Origin: Spirogloea muscicola | Taxonomy: Eukaryota > Streptophyta > Zygnematophyceae > Spirogloeales > Spirogloeaceae | Assembly: GCA_009602725.1 (NCBI GenBank) | Contig: WELB01000105.1 | Coordinates: forward strand, 9,417 to 35,269 | Direction of reading: 5' to 3' | DNA length: 25,853 bases | In this document: positions 8,906-18,604 of the stretch, in pieces | Layout of the letters: every line of letters starts with the position of its first letter | Position numbering within the stretch: the stretch's first letter is position 1 | Program-made: the position numbers and the translations under genes | The notes under the pieces: model-generated | What the model was told of the DNA's origin: nothing | The model's database searches: none | The model's input: the letters and a program-made list of their open reading frames with translations, nothing else

Positions 8906-9240
8906 AGGCGCTAAGATAAACAAGCACACAAAGAAACAGGATCACTCAGTAGCCCCTGCTAAGCAGATTAGAGATGCTAGGCTCCTGGAAGCCCCGTGGA
9001 CGTCGATGGCCATGGCCGCGAAGTACGCCGATCACGTGGAGGGTGGTCGGCGTACTTCCGCTTCCTTGCGCCGGGCCGCCAAACCGACCGCGTACCCAGC
9101 GGTCGATGCCGACATGGAGGGGTTGGCGGAGTCGACGCAGTCGGCGGTCACCACACCGCGATGAAACGCGGACCTCCTCGATGAACAACTCCCTGCATGC
9201 CGTCTCGCAGGAGTCGTGGAGAGGAGCGAGTGGCCCCGCC
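8906..9240 (-). mobile_element. Internally deleted LINE end, minus strand
   Basis: Minus-strand remnants include LLRDGMQGV-like sequence, VVTADCVDSANPSMSAST, LAARRKEA, a DHPPRD-like stretch and MAIDVHGA. The sequence then jumps to EPSISNLLSRGY-stop (stop 8948-8946). About 80-90 codons present in the large LINE (the GWLDLL to RQSA part) are missing. Further deletions and frame breaks lie upstream. The 3' UTR (8905-8945) is the AACAAGCACACAAAG type also seen at 10080 and 21550. The 12-bp inverted repeat 9020-9031/9047-9058 lies inside. Confidence 0.65.
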
Positions 9241-9373
9241 ACTCACGCACGGCGCCGCCCACTGGCCTGGCCTGGCCCGCGCGCCGGCGCCGGCGCCGGC
9301 GCCCTGAGGCCTGACCGGCCCGCGCGGTGCCGGCCCGGCTCGCCCGGCCTCCCTCCGCCTGCCCCCGCCTGCT
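9241..9373. repeat. GC-rich low-complexity stretch
   Basis: Almost pure G/C sequence with a (GCGCCG)-like run at about 9279-9300 and GGCCTGGCCTGGCC motifs. It sits between two LINE tails. No gene was recognised. Confidence 0.6.
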
Positions 9374-9530
9374 AGTATCTAGTATTCATGCATCGAGTAG
9401 TGACCTTTATGTTTTGACTCGTGGTTATTGAGCGGGTCAATCTGCTGTAGGTTATGTAGATTTTTAGATGTGCTTGCCTTTGTACCTGGCCATTTGGCCT
9501 ACATTTCGTTCTAATACACGATCTCTCCTC
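9374..9530 (+). mobile_element. Family-2 LINE tail, only about 19 codons of coding left
   Basis: SIHASSSDLYVLTRGY-stop (stop 9429-9431) and the UTR with TACCTGGCCATTTGGCC are nearly identical to the copy at 8500-8650. The near identity over about 140 bp shows a recent duplication or a recent second insertion. Confidence 0.75.
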
Positions 9531-9725
9531 GCCTGGCCCCTTCGGCACTCGTTCACTCCTTTTGGGCTGGCCTTTCCCAGCCTGAACAGTGTACTGGCTT
9601 GAATTGGCCTCCCTGTCATTCCATGCGCTCCGCGCGCATTCTCCCAGCCCATAGAGTATATTTTTTTCGTATATTTGAAACAAACGAAGGCCAAATGGCC
9701 AAATACAGAGGCAAGCACATCTGAA
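9531..9725. mobile_element. Stem-loop plus module B (+), then a family-2 UTR scrap (-)
   Basis: The plus strand holds GGCCCCTTCGGCACTCGTTC, TTTTGGGCTGGCCTTTCCCAG at about 9560-9582, then directly the module-B core TGAACAGTGTACTGGC and TTGAATTGGCCTCCC. On the minus strand, 9725-9680 carries the family-2 tail (ATTTGGCCATTTGGCC-like). No coding sequence is seen. Confidence 0.5.
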
Positions 9726-9734
9726 GCAGCAAAG

Positions 9735-9960
9735 AGGGGGGTTGTCAGGGGGACTGTTTCCCGGCAGCTAGTCTGTCGCATTTGATGCTACTCCCTCGTT
9801 GCAGTAGGGGAAGCGCGGCCAGATTGCAATTGAGTGGTCCATCCTACCCCAGTTTCGACACTGCGCTTCTGGCCCCTTCGTATGTTTTTCGGGCTGGCAT
9901 TTCACAGCCCTAGCCCCCATATTGGGAGCGCCACTTCTTCCCAGCCCCTCTCCCCTAAGG
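9735..9960 (+). mobile_element. LINE tail with TTGCCCCCAT-type 3' UTR
   Basis: A degraded coding end, TTTCCCGGCAGCTAGTCTGT (PAASLS..LMLLPR), precedes GAGTGGTCCATCCTACCCC, GGCCCCTTCGTATG, the stem-loop GGGCTGGCatttcaCAGCCC near 9888-9908 and GCCCCCATATTGGGAGCGCC. The order and spacing match the copies at 1678-2030 and 19300-19455. Confidence 0.6.
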
Positions 9961-9964
9961 GATT

Positions 9965-10204
9965 GGCGCAGAACTGGCTTATAGAAGAAAGTGCTCGCCC
10001 ATTGAGGATAGGGGCTGGAAAAACCAGCCCAAAAAAGAATGAACAGAGTACGAGAAGGGGGCCAGGGGAAGCGCTAAGAAAAACAAGCACACAAAGAATC
10101 AAAGCAGCTACGAATCACTCAGTAACCCCTGCTAAGCAGCCGCAGATCAGAAATGCTAGGCTCCTGGAAGTGGGTCCCCTGGCCAGAGCCAGAGGCAGCA
10201 GCGA
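9965..10204 (-). mobile_element. LINE 3' end (LLSRGY-stop), cut by the assembly gap
   Basis: The minus strand reads AAASGSGQGTHFQEPSIS, then DLRLLSRGY-stop near 10117, followed by the 3' UTR TGTGTGCTTGTTTTTCTTAG, CGCTTCCCCTGG, the stem-loop GGGCTGGtttttCCAGCCCC near 10015-10032 and CAATGGGCGAGCACTTTC. The coding part continues into the run of N, so the full length of this copy is unknown. Confidence 0.7.
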
Positions 10205-10399
10205 NNNNNNNNNNNNNNNNNNNNNNNNNNNNNNNNNNNNNNNNNNNNNNNNNNNNNNNNNNNNNNNNNNNNNNNNNNNNNNNNNNNNNNNNNNNNNNNN
10301 NNNNNNNNNNNNNNNNNNNNNNNNNNNNNNNNNNNNNNNNNNNNNNNNNNNNNNNNNNNNNNNNNNNNNNNNNNNNNNNNNNNNNNNNNNNNNNNNNNN
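10205..10399. other. Assembly gap (195 N)
   Basis: An unbroken run of N. It separates the LINE end at 9965-10204 from the poly-A run and PC-esterase start. Long open frames that cross it are artefacts of undefined codons and lysine codons. The promoter and 5' UTR of the following gene may lie here. Confidence 0.99.
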
Positions 10400-10524
<125 letters not shown>

Positions 10525-13011
10525 ATGGCTGCGGCGGCGGCGGCGGCGGCGGCGCTGCAGGCCTTGGCCACGGCGCTGTGCGTGCTGGCAGCCGTGGCGC
10601 TGGGCTGGCACGCCGGCCGCACTGCCCCCGCCTCCTGGCCACGCCTCCCGGCGCTCTACATCGGCGGCATTGGCAATGGCGGCGGCAGTGGCGATGGCGT
10701 CGGCCTCCTCGCTGCCGGCGGCAGCCACCGGCGGCTGCTGCAAGCGGGCGACGAGCTGATGCTGCCCACCTCCGGCCACGACGTGCGCACTCCGCCAGCG
10801 GTCGCTCCGGACGGCAGGTTCCGTTGGGCGCTAGTGTAGCATCGCCCGGGAGAGTCGCCACACATCGGCCGTGGCGGGTGGAACCGCGACTTGACCGTAC
10901 CAGCGCAGGCCTTTGTGCGCGTCGACGGCTCCTCCGTCTACACACCCGCCGACGTGATGCGGGTGACCTCTCTCGCTCATGGTGTGCCTCGGATTGGGGC
11001 GAAGTGGATTGTCTGCTGCACAGGTTGCCAGTGGCGCGTCAAGAATGTCTGGTGCTAGTACTGGTAGCTACTCCCACTTGCCTGCCCACCTGCCCGGTAG
11101 CTGAGAACCTGCCATGCGCCGTTCACAGCATGCGCCGCCCGCTGCTTGCTGCACCTGAACGTCAAAGAGTCACGCACCCGGCTTTCCTTGCTCTTGCTTC
11201 CCATCTACTCCCACAGCTACTGGCTGGGAAGCGCGTGACGGTGCTGGGCGACAGCGTCACCAACCAGCTGCACGACGTTTTCGTGCTCTCACTGCAGCGT
11301 CAGGGTTATGAGGACCACGTCACCCAGCTGCCCCGCAGGTCGGGAGCAGCCCATTACGCGTTCCCTTTTTCGACACGCGCCCCAAAAACCCTCGCTGTCA
11401 CTACCTCTTGCTCGTTGAAGGCTCTGTGCTTGCTGCCCTTGACTCTAGCACAGTGTCCCGTCATTCGCCTGAGACCACCGCATGCACTGCCAACTCTGGC
11501 AGGAGACAATCTTGTCTACCACTTGGGGGAGCTTTGTTGCTGGAGGCCCCTTGCTTATGCTACCCATGCGTGCATGTTGTCTGCCCTCCTTGACATGTGT
11601 TGCCCTCGAGGCAGCAGGTCCCTCTGACTTTCTCACTCTGAGCATGGCCCTTGCGACTTCTCTGTCTGCAGGTACAGCTGCAACGGCAGCCTCGACAGCA
11701 CGATGCAAGAGCTGGAGCAGGATTTTGTGCATGTGACGCCCTCTTTTGCCTCTGAATGGGCCTCCACAGATTTAAAAAAAAGGCATTGTGATACCTATAT
11801 AAGCACCTTTGTGTTTGGGGGGCCGTTCAAGAACGTGACCTGGACTTACTACCGAGGTAGCAGCGTCTCATTGGCATAAACTCACAACATTGCCCAACAT
11901 GCAAGCAATGGCTGTCTATGTGCCTCAAGTTCACGAGCAGAACTGTACAATCAGAAGGCACTATATGGTCATCGATAGGGTGCCAGCGAGCTCAACCCCT
12001 CGAAACGATGTAACTAAGTCATTAAGACTGGCTCTTTCATGGGCTGATCTTGCAGCTTACATGCTCATTGAGCGGGATGGGAGCAAGTTGGCAACCTACG
12101 ATCTCTGGCCAGGATTGCTGGACCACATCTTTGCCAACAGCGACATTGTGAGGCACTCTGAATTGTCGGATGATTGTGCTTGTTGTGTTTGCCCTCCTGA
12201 TGGGAGAGAGCACCTGTCTGTGGCTAAGTTCCACGGACAGGCTACTGCACCATTGATTAACTGGCGGCTGACATCATGCGGCTTGACTCGGTGGCCAGGT
12301 CATTGCAAATCTGGGTATACACTACCGAATGTATGAGTGGGAGGACAGGCTTGCCTACCACTACGGCATTCTTGGTGACCGCATGGAAGCACTGAACAAG
12401 CTTCCAGGCAAGCTTGCATTCTTTCGACAGACCTTTCCTCAACAGTTTTACACTACAGATGGGTCAGGTCAATACAAGATCAACACCAGGCTCGTCTCAG
12501 CACCAGAGTTCCACGTCTGCCATTTTGCTGACAAGGTTGAGATCCAGGTAGGCACAAGAGCAAATATACGCCCAAGTTCTGCTACTGTTGTATTTCATGC
12601 TAAAAGCAACTTAAGCAAGGAAGCACAGACTGCCTTTGCTTAAGTGATAAGCGGCTAGTAAACCTTAACCCTAAAGTATCATCATTTTGTCAAGCAGGTC
12701 CTGGCAGGCCCTGCATAGTCATCTAGCTGTTGGTCTGCTTTGAGTAAAGTTTGTCTGCTTGCAGTTATGGAGGGCGTATGCTTCACGAAGCTGCCAAGCC
12801 AAGGGGGCTGGCAGTCCAGCCAATTTTCTGGGAGATGGACAAGGCAGAGTACCACGCCACCACTCTTCATGGCGGATACTTCCGCGATTGCACTCACTTC
12901 GCCTCCGTCCCAGAGTGGTGGGCTCCCGTTTGGGACACCATGTACCGCACCGCTGCCCAGGGACTCTGCAAGAAGCTCGAGGTTGACAGGAAATACTGCC
13001 TAGGTTTTTGA
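10525..13011 (+). CDS. PC-esterase / TBL-like SGNH-type enzyme, spliced, possibly broken near the 5' end
   Basis: The N-terminus (ATG 10525) is an alanine run followed by a hydrophobic segment LQALATALCVLAAVALGW, which suggests a type II Golgi or ER membrane anchor. Supported exons are 11217-11338 (GKRVTVLGDSVTNQL, the GDS nucleophile motif), 11672-11856 (YSCNGSLDSTMQEL), 12056-12147 (DLWPGLLDHIFANSDI), 12299-12547 (VIANLGIHYRMYEWEDRLAY) and 12765-13011 (EYHATTLHGGYFRDCTHFA, with the DxxH motif). Their phases agree if a 17-nt exon at 12727-12743 is included. Family members O-acetylate or deacetylate cell-wall glycans; the substrate here is unknown. A TAG at 10837-10839 interrupts the first frame, although the sequence after it (GRGGWNRDLTVPAQAF) still looks coding. 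Exons between 10840 and 11216 are unresolved. The gene may be intact with an error or unseen intron, or inactivated. Confidence 0.75.
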
Positions 13012-14260
13012 TCTGAATGCCTTATGCCTTTAGGGACCACAAAGTGTCTGCACAGGCTGCAAGTTCGTTTGAAGTCAACCTTGCATGTAAGTCATGATTA
13101 GCACGTCAAGACTGTGCATAAGAGAGTCTGTGACGGCAACATGAGAGGCACAGCCATTGTGCTGAATTAGCCTGTTGTCATGATGGTGTACACACATGCT
13201 CCAGAGTACACACAGGCATTGCTCTCACAGCGTGCGCACTGCCTTTACAGCCCCCTGCAACTCGCAGCATTCATCTCCCCAGTACCGCATCTGTATCCTT
13301 CTTATTGGCTGGTCGCTTACAGCCTTTGCACCACAGAAGGGGTTGAATGTGAACATATGGTGAACCAGCACTTTGGGCTGGGAAATCAATCTGACTGAGA
13401 GCCTACTGGGCCATGGGAGCTCCCTGTGAGAAGGGATGCCTCGAAACATTGGGCCATTTTCGATTGGAGGAGACCATGCAAGCTCCTATGCGCCCCAGAA
13501 ATGGCTGCCACCCACCTTGGGTGCAGGTTGCGCTTGTGCTGGTTCTTTGTGTGTGCCGCTATGAGCAGCTTTGCGTCTGACGGGGCCTATCTGCTAGACT
13601 TGTGGAGGGGGCAAACGCCCAGCTGAAGAAACATGACAAGGAAGACGAGAAGCTGCTGATGTCTAACACAGTCGAGAGATGCAACACAGCAGTCATAGAT
13701 TTGGCATTCTATGAGTAGTGCCCTATCACTTTCAGTGCCCTTGTCGTGCTACATCCCGTCGACCGCTTATGTGTGTCAATCTGACTAGGACACGCCCTCT
13801 CGCATGACACTCTGTCACTTCAGGTGACCATTGTATTCCTGCCGCCTGCACCTATCGCTAAATTGGTGATGAGTTAACAAGTAATCAGTACTGTGAAAAC
13901 TGTGGAATCTGTGCTTGATCGCATTAGTGGCAGTGGTTGACTAGCCAACCAGATTATGCAGCGAATCTGGAAAGAAGCAGAGAACAGTCAACTAAAGGGA
14001 GCAAAGGCAGGCGCACAACAATGTTGGGGGCTGAACGGTGCCACCGGAGGAGGCCGGCGCGACAGATGTGTCATCATGCCAACTCTCAAAAGCCGCGAAT
14101 TGGTGTATGAGGTCAGAGAGCTGGTGCAAAACTGACGAAGATAGCCCGAGGCAGCTGCAGTTGAAAGACCAACTCAGAGAAGCACGTCAAAGTGGAGCAA
14201 GCCCTGCAGCGACAGAAGAAGAACGACAGAAGAAGAACCACGACTGTTTAAGATAAAGAG
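13012..14260. other. Mostly non-coding stretch after the PC-esterase gene
   Basis: A TGTAA motif, the usual chlorophyte polyadenylation signal, lies at 13086-13090. A weak stem-loop module copy (TTATTGGCTGG...TTACAGCC) lies at about 13302-13325. A possible small frame from ATG at about 13476 has a hydrophobic WVQVALVLVLCVCRYEQ, one TGA, then LVEGANAQLKKHDKEDEKLL ending near 13719. It might be exons of an unknown gene, but nothing confirms that. Confidence 0.4.
13086..13090 (+). promoter_or_regulatory. Candidate TGTAA polyadenylation signal
   Basis: TGTAA occurs about 75 nt after the PC-esterase stop codon. TGTAA is the standard near-upstream polyadenylation element of chlorophyte nuclear genes. 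A 5-base motif is weak on its own; the position supports it. Confidence 0.35.
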
Positions 14261-14261
14261 G

Positions 14262-14600
14262 AGCTGCGAATGGCCGGGCCAAAGGTGTGTACATCAAGTG
14301 ATGATGGTGGTGGTGGTGGTGGTAGCTCCTCGCATCGAAGTTGGCCCAGCCACACATGATAGACGACTAATTAAAAAGGCATCCACGAAGGAGCAGTAAG
14401 AGTCAGTAAACAGGCTCGAGAAGGAAGCGCATTGAGTTGCAAGAAGAGCCGCGGATGGCCGGGCCAAGGAAGTGCACATCAAGTGATGGTGGTAGCTCCT
14501 CTAATCACTTGATGTCCAGCCACGACATGCATGACGACTCATCAAGAGACCTCCACGTAGGAGCAACAATAGTCAGTAAATAGCATCAAGAAGCATTCCT
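14262..14600. repeat. Diverged tandem duplication (about 185-bp period)
   Basis: Unit 1 (about 14262-14440) and unit 2 (about 14446-14600) share, in order, ATGGCCGGGCCAA, ACATCAAGTGATG, GGTGGTAGCTCCTC, GACGACT, CATCCACG/CCTCCACG, AGGAGCA and AGTCAGTAAA. Unit 1 has a (TGG) microsatellite at about 14305-14322 that is shorter in unit 2. Unit 2 contains a perfect 12-bp inverted repeat (14476-14487 / 14504-14515). The element type is unknown. Confidence 0.8.
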
Positions 14601-14790
14601 GTGTATTTAAAACAGACGAGGGCCAAATGGCCAAGTACAAATGCAAGCACATCTAAAGACCTACATAAGCTTCAGCAAAGTGACCCGCTCAGTAACCAGG
14701 GTCAAAACATGAAGGTAACTATCGATGCCTGAATACTAGATGTCAGATATGAAGCCCTTCTGCCACCAACTAGAGCTCAAGAAGGAAGTG
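14601..14790 (-). mobile_element. Family-2 LINE tail, minus strand
   Basis: The minus strand gives a degraded coding end (family-2 motif HVLTLVT in place of YVLTRGY; stop 14691-14689), then GTGACCCGCTCA-type sequence and the GGCCATTTGGCC palindrome near 14631. It corresponds to 8500-8650. Frame damage shows it is old. Confidence 0.6.
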
Positions 14791-14834
14791 CATCGTACTA
14801 AAGAATGGACAAGATGCAGACAAGAATTAGCTCT

Positions 14835-15062
14835 CCTAATGTAAAGGAAGTGGCTGTGAGAGGCCAGCCCAATGGAATTTACAAGGTCTGAAAGGGCCGG
14901 AAGGTGCAGGAGTGGAGTCGCTCCGCCTAGAGCCTGAGGCGCAGCGAGGCACGACCAGCACGAAGCAGCAAGGCATTAGCCAGGAAGCGTGCAAGAAATG
15001 GAGAGCCTCATTATTACACCAGAACCTGGAAGCCCGCGGCGTTAGAGTCTGCCTGCTCACTC
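14835..15062 (-). mobile_element. Degraded LINE C-terminus and stem-loop, minus strand
   Basis: On the minus strand, nucleotides matching GAGCAGGCTGACTTCAACGC, then GGCTCTCCATTTC, align with the QADFNAAGS and SISLQRS codons of the copies at 7213-7480 and 18975-19300, but with stops and indels. The UTR stem-loop GGGCTGGCCTCTCACAGCC lies at about 14850-14870. The GA microsatellite starts right at its upstream boundary. Confidence 0.55.
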
Positions 15063-15071
15063 TGTGACGGC

Positions 15072-15073
<2 letters not shown>

Positions 15074-15164
<91 letters not shown>

Positions 15165-15213
15165 NGAGGGAGGGAGGGAGGGAGAGAGGGAGGGAGGGAG
15201 GGAGGGGGGGAAA
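15074..15213. repeat. (GA)n then (GGGA)n microsatellite
   Basis: About 91 bp of perfect GA dinucleotides, one undefined base at 15165, then GGGA-type repeats to about 15213. The undefined base shows that the array length is uncertain in the assembly. On the opposite strand it gives a purely Ser/Leu shadow frame. Confidence 0.95.
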
Positions 15214-17262
15214 GCGATCGCCCCGCCCTGTATCAGGAGCTGCATTCTTTTATTCAAGGCACGGCAAGCAATCAGATGCAGTGGCGGGCAGGTACCCTAG
15301 TTTGCTGCTGGCGCTACTAGCAACGGTAGTTTGGTCAGTCTGAGAGTGGTATACACAGGTCCCCACTCCATGTGCATCCTTCCAGGCTGGTCCAGCTCAA
15401 GCAAGCAATTCAGGTGTACCACTCCCAGGCGGTCCGTTAGGATGTAGACAGCCGAACATATGTACGCTGCTCAGTTGCGAGTAACCTTGTGGAGCTGACA
15501 GCGTAGTGTTGAGGCTATGCAATTTGATTCTCTCACACAAGCTGAAGCGCTTGGCTTCAGTGCAAGAACGTTGGAGAAGTGGCCCAACAGCAGTGCACCA
15601 CATCATGCTAGCATGTAGACGCAAGTGAATGCCATTGCACGTTACAGGAGAATTGCAAGGATGTGCCAATGATGGACCTTTTTTGAGTAGCTAAAGCTGA
15701 ATACTAAATTGACTGGAGAACTGTACAGATAACATCGGAGTGCATGTCTAGTCCCTCAACATCTTGCAATTGCATCAAGACCAATGTCAATCCTAGCGAT
15801 TTGGGTACATTTGTGCAACGTGGACGCAACAATCTCATGCTTATGTACTGACCTACAGGTCCAGCATCTGCAAAATCAGGGCTAAGAGGGATGGGAGTGG
15901 TAGTTGGAGGTCGTATCCCTGAAAGCAGGAACGTGTGGAGACGGGAAATACGTCAATGCTTCCAGCTGCTTCTAGTGGCAGATCCTAAGTAGCCTGCAAA
16001 AGTTGCTCCAGCTCATAGTTGCAACAAATCTTGAACATCAGAACGAATGGTGACTTCTGCCTATCTTGAGCTTACTAGAGCAAGCTACAGGCCAAGCAGG
16101 AGCAGAAATTTTTCTGACTCTAACATAGGGGGAAAACCCTTTGGTACGTGATTGCTAGGCCACATTTATACGCAATTCTTTGGGCTGGCTTTCGACAGCC
16201 TATGCTTTCCTTTGTGCAACAAGCGCTCTCCCCAGGAGGCTCCTCCCCCACTGTGGGCAACATACAAATCTTCAGCTACAAAAGCTGAACCTTCAGTTTC
16301 TTATATTCATTTTGCCGAAAGAGGTGACCAACTTTCCTGCTGTCTGCGTGTCAGATCACCGGATAATAACGAAGGGCTACTAAAACTCCGCACGGTAGAT
16401 GTGCTATTGCTTAGCTGGTATGCTCTTGCTCAACTGGAGCTCCCCTCGCTTGTGCTGCTAACCCTTCGTCAAATCAAGATTTTGCTATCTCGGAGCCATT
16501 ACCCCGATATGGAGGCGCCTCAAATTGCACCTTGTGAGACATTCTCTTACTTTGAGCCTCATGCTTAATACCCCACCCTCAATTTGCATGAAGTGCAGTT
16601 TCTTCGACATACTTTCTGACGCTAGGGCTGCACAAGCTATCGACTCACAGCTGCACGCATGTCACTCCCCGTTCTTTCACACACCCCAGCACGAGTAAGG
16701 CAGGAAGAACAGGTATTGAGCATTATGTGTGCATAGAGATAGGACATTAAGGGCGGTCTAGAGTCTAACTCATGGCTTCTGACGTCCAGCTTGTACTCTA
16801 AGCTGCCAAGAGTTGCACATATGTATGCCTCCCTGCAGCCCATGGGCTTCTAAGCCTGTTGCGACTATGAATGCATAAGCACAGACGTTCTTCTGCACAT
16901 CCCCCTTTCTCGAGCTGCCCTGCACCTCCTGGCTCCCGGCTTCTGGCTCCTGGCTCCTGGTTAGAGTCATGTTGCAAGACTCTACTAAGAAGCACTCTTG
17001 AATGTCAGGCTGCCCAGCTGCACTCTTCAAGCCCAGCGCTGACGGCCGCCCTGCCGAGGGGCAGTATGTCACATTGATCAAGTAGGGCAGCAGAGACGTG
17101 GCTAGCAACCAAGTCAAGCGCAAATCAGCCGCAGGCCCCTTCGCTCCCTGCTACCCAAATGCAAGGCCGATGTCACAAAGAGGTGCTGCTCGCAGCACTA
17201 AATATCGCAGAGATACAGACATCGGCTATGAGAGACAGAGCTGTGCAGGTAAAGGAGTGCCA
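15214..17262. other. Two-kilobase stretch without a recognisable gene
   Basis: An isolated stem-loop module (TTCTTTGGGCTGGCTTTCGACAGCC) lies at about 16174-16200, + strand. The longest open frame, 16152-16568 (+, 138 codons), begins just ahead of that module and resembles nothing known. Imperfect GGCTCC(T/C) repeats lie near 16930-16962. The right end is the 3' flank of mL43, which is on the minus strand. Confidence 0.5.
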
Positions 17263-18050
17263 TCATAGGCGGAGGTCGGGCGTCCAGGGGCCCTGGACGC
17301 TGGGCCGTGTGGTGACATGCCGCGTTTTCAGCTTTTTGACCTTGCGCCCGAGCGCATCGCGCAACCGGGAGGCATGTCGCTGCACGTCATCGGCGTCCAG
17401 GTTCTTGACACCGACCACGCGGCAGCTTCCATTGGCTGCAAGCGACAGTGGTGACGCGTGCTCGGCGGGCGTCAGCTAATAGGTCAACAGCACAACTGGT
17501 CAGCAGTGCATGGGGCAGCTTGATGATCTGTGTCGATCAAGGTCGGGCGGCTTAGACTCGTGATAGCCCGCTTGGTTAGAGGCGAGCAAGCCAGAGCAGG
17601 GGCTCAGGGCCTCGACTCAACTTGGGCTGAGAATGTGTGTTTGGTATGTACGACCGGCAGGCAGGAGCACAGAGGCTGATACTCTGGACCGGACACACAC
17701 TGTGGGCTTGGGCGTTTTTCTGTGTGCAAGTCTGGACACAACAGGGCTTCGAGCATGGACCAGAGCTTCGCCTGGCCTATCAGCCCAACAGCTCAGAGCG
17801 ACAGTGTTGAGGAGCTCGGAAGGAGGGGGCGGGGGCGTGGATGACCGTAGTGCGCGGCGAGGTGGGGATGGCGGCCGCGGCAGATGGCCTCCTCGACTTC
17901 CACCTGCGGGTTGGCGGCGCGGAACGCCGCCAGCAGGCTGCCGCCCTCGCTCTCGGCCTGCGCAAACCGGCGCGCCCCAGCACTGCTGCCCGACACGTCG
18001 CACAGCGACACCACGAGCCTGCGCAGCTGCCACACGCCCAGCTTCGCCAT
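17263..18050 (-). CDS. MRPL43: Mitochondrial ribosomal protein mL43 (L51/S25/CI-B8 domain), 2 exons
   Basis: Exon 1 is 18050-17846 (205 nt, phase 1) and exon 2 is 17435-17263 (173 nt), joined by a GT-AG intron of 410 nt, for 125 residues in total. The start MAKLGVWQLRRLVVSLCD followed by GSS, the CRGRHPHLAAHY segment, and the end GRKVKKLKTRHVTTRPSVQG PW plus a short DLRL tail are diagnostic of mL43, a thioredoxin-like-fold protein of the mitochondrial large ribosomal subunit. Length and conserved blocks match plant and fungal homologues. There is no long presequence, as is common for this family. An additional SEGG segment in exon 1 is a small lineage insertion. The frame is intact. Exon 1 and its upstream region are very GC-rich. 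Confidence 0.92.
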
Positions 18051-18215
18051 GGCCGTCCGCCGCCGCCGCGCCCGCGGCCGCTGGGCCACGGGCGCGGCGC
18101 GCTGAGGCGCCGGCGCGGGCAGTGGCGGGAGATAGGTTTCACGCTTTGGCAGTGTCGAAAGTAAGACAGTAGATGGCATTCCCAAAGAAACAAAGTAGGC
18201 GGGCTTTAGGGTTCC
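18051..18215 (-). promoter_or_regulatory. Presumed mL43 5' region
   Basis: This is the 165 bp between the mL43 start codon and the first repeat module to its right. The part next to the ATG is extremely GC-rich (18055-18120). No TATA-like box is obvious. The assignment as promoter/5' UTR comes from position only. Confidence 0.3.
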
Positions 18216-18555
18216 AAATTTAGGGCACTGGTTTAATGAGGGCTGTGAACAGCCAAGGAATTGACAAGGGCGAAGAGGCCCGAATGTTTAGAGTGGACAA
18301 CGGTGGCCAAGCAGATGTAAGAAAGAGAAAGCGCGGCCATATTAACTGGTGGCTGTGAGAAAGTGCTCGCCCATAGAGAAGAGGGACTGGCAAAGCCAGC
18401 CCAAAAACAATGGACACGGTCTGGAGGAGCCGGATGGTGCAGAAAGCAAGGTACTAGAAGAGAGAGAGAAAGAGAGAGAGAAGGCGCGGTGCGCATGCAA
18501 TGAAAGCGAGGCCAATTCAAGCCAACACATTGTTCAGGAAAAAAATCAGAAAGTG
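18216..18555 (-). mobile_element. SINE-like composite: module B followed by stem-loop
   Basis: Minus-strand order: TCCTGAACAATGTGTTGGC and the module-B end CATGCGCACCGCGCC (18540-18483), a CT-rich tract, GACCGTGTCCATTG, TTTTTGGGCTGGC ttt GCCAG (about 18405-18386), CTCTATGGGCGAGC and ACTTTCTCACAGCC. Total length is about 190 bp and it is non-coding. It shares its 3' part with the LINEs, the classic pattern of a SINE using a partner LINE tail. Nothing else was recognised in 18216-18330. Confidence 0.5.
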
Positions 18556-18604
18556 CAAGAAAAGAGAAGAAGAGAAAGCGCGGCCAGGATGACTGGTGGC
18601 TGGG
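18556..18604 (-). repeat. Left arm of a 49-bp perfect inverted repeat
   Basis: The reverse complement of this segment is identical base for base to 18823-18871. Read on the minus strand it begins CCCAGCCACCAGTCATCC and ends TCTTTTCTTG. An adjacent shorter copy of its first part (18605-18636) makes a partial tandem duplication. Confidence 0.9.

Noticed and set aside
13476-13720. Small gene with a hydrophobic segment and charged tail (WVQVALVLVLCV ... LKKHDKEDEK)
   Set aside because: The frame has an internal TGA, no clear intron removes it, and the sequence was not recognised; kept only as a note in the block annotation.
15057-15257. Ser/Leu-rich minus-strand open frame
   Set aside because: It is the translation of the GA microsatellite.
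16152-16568. 138-codon open frame as a gene
   Set aside because: It spans a LINE-type stem-loop module, resembles no known family and has no supporting splice or signal; it is treated as chance.
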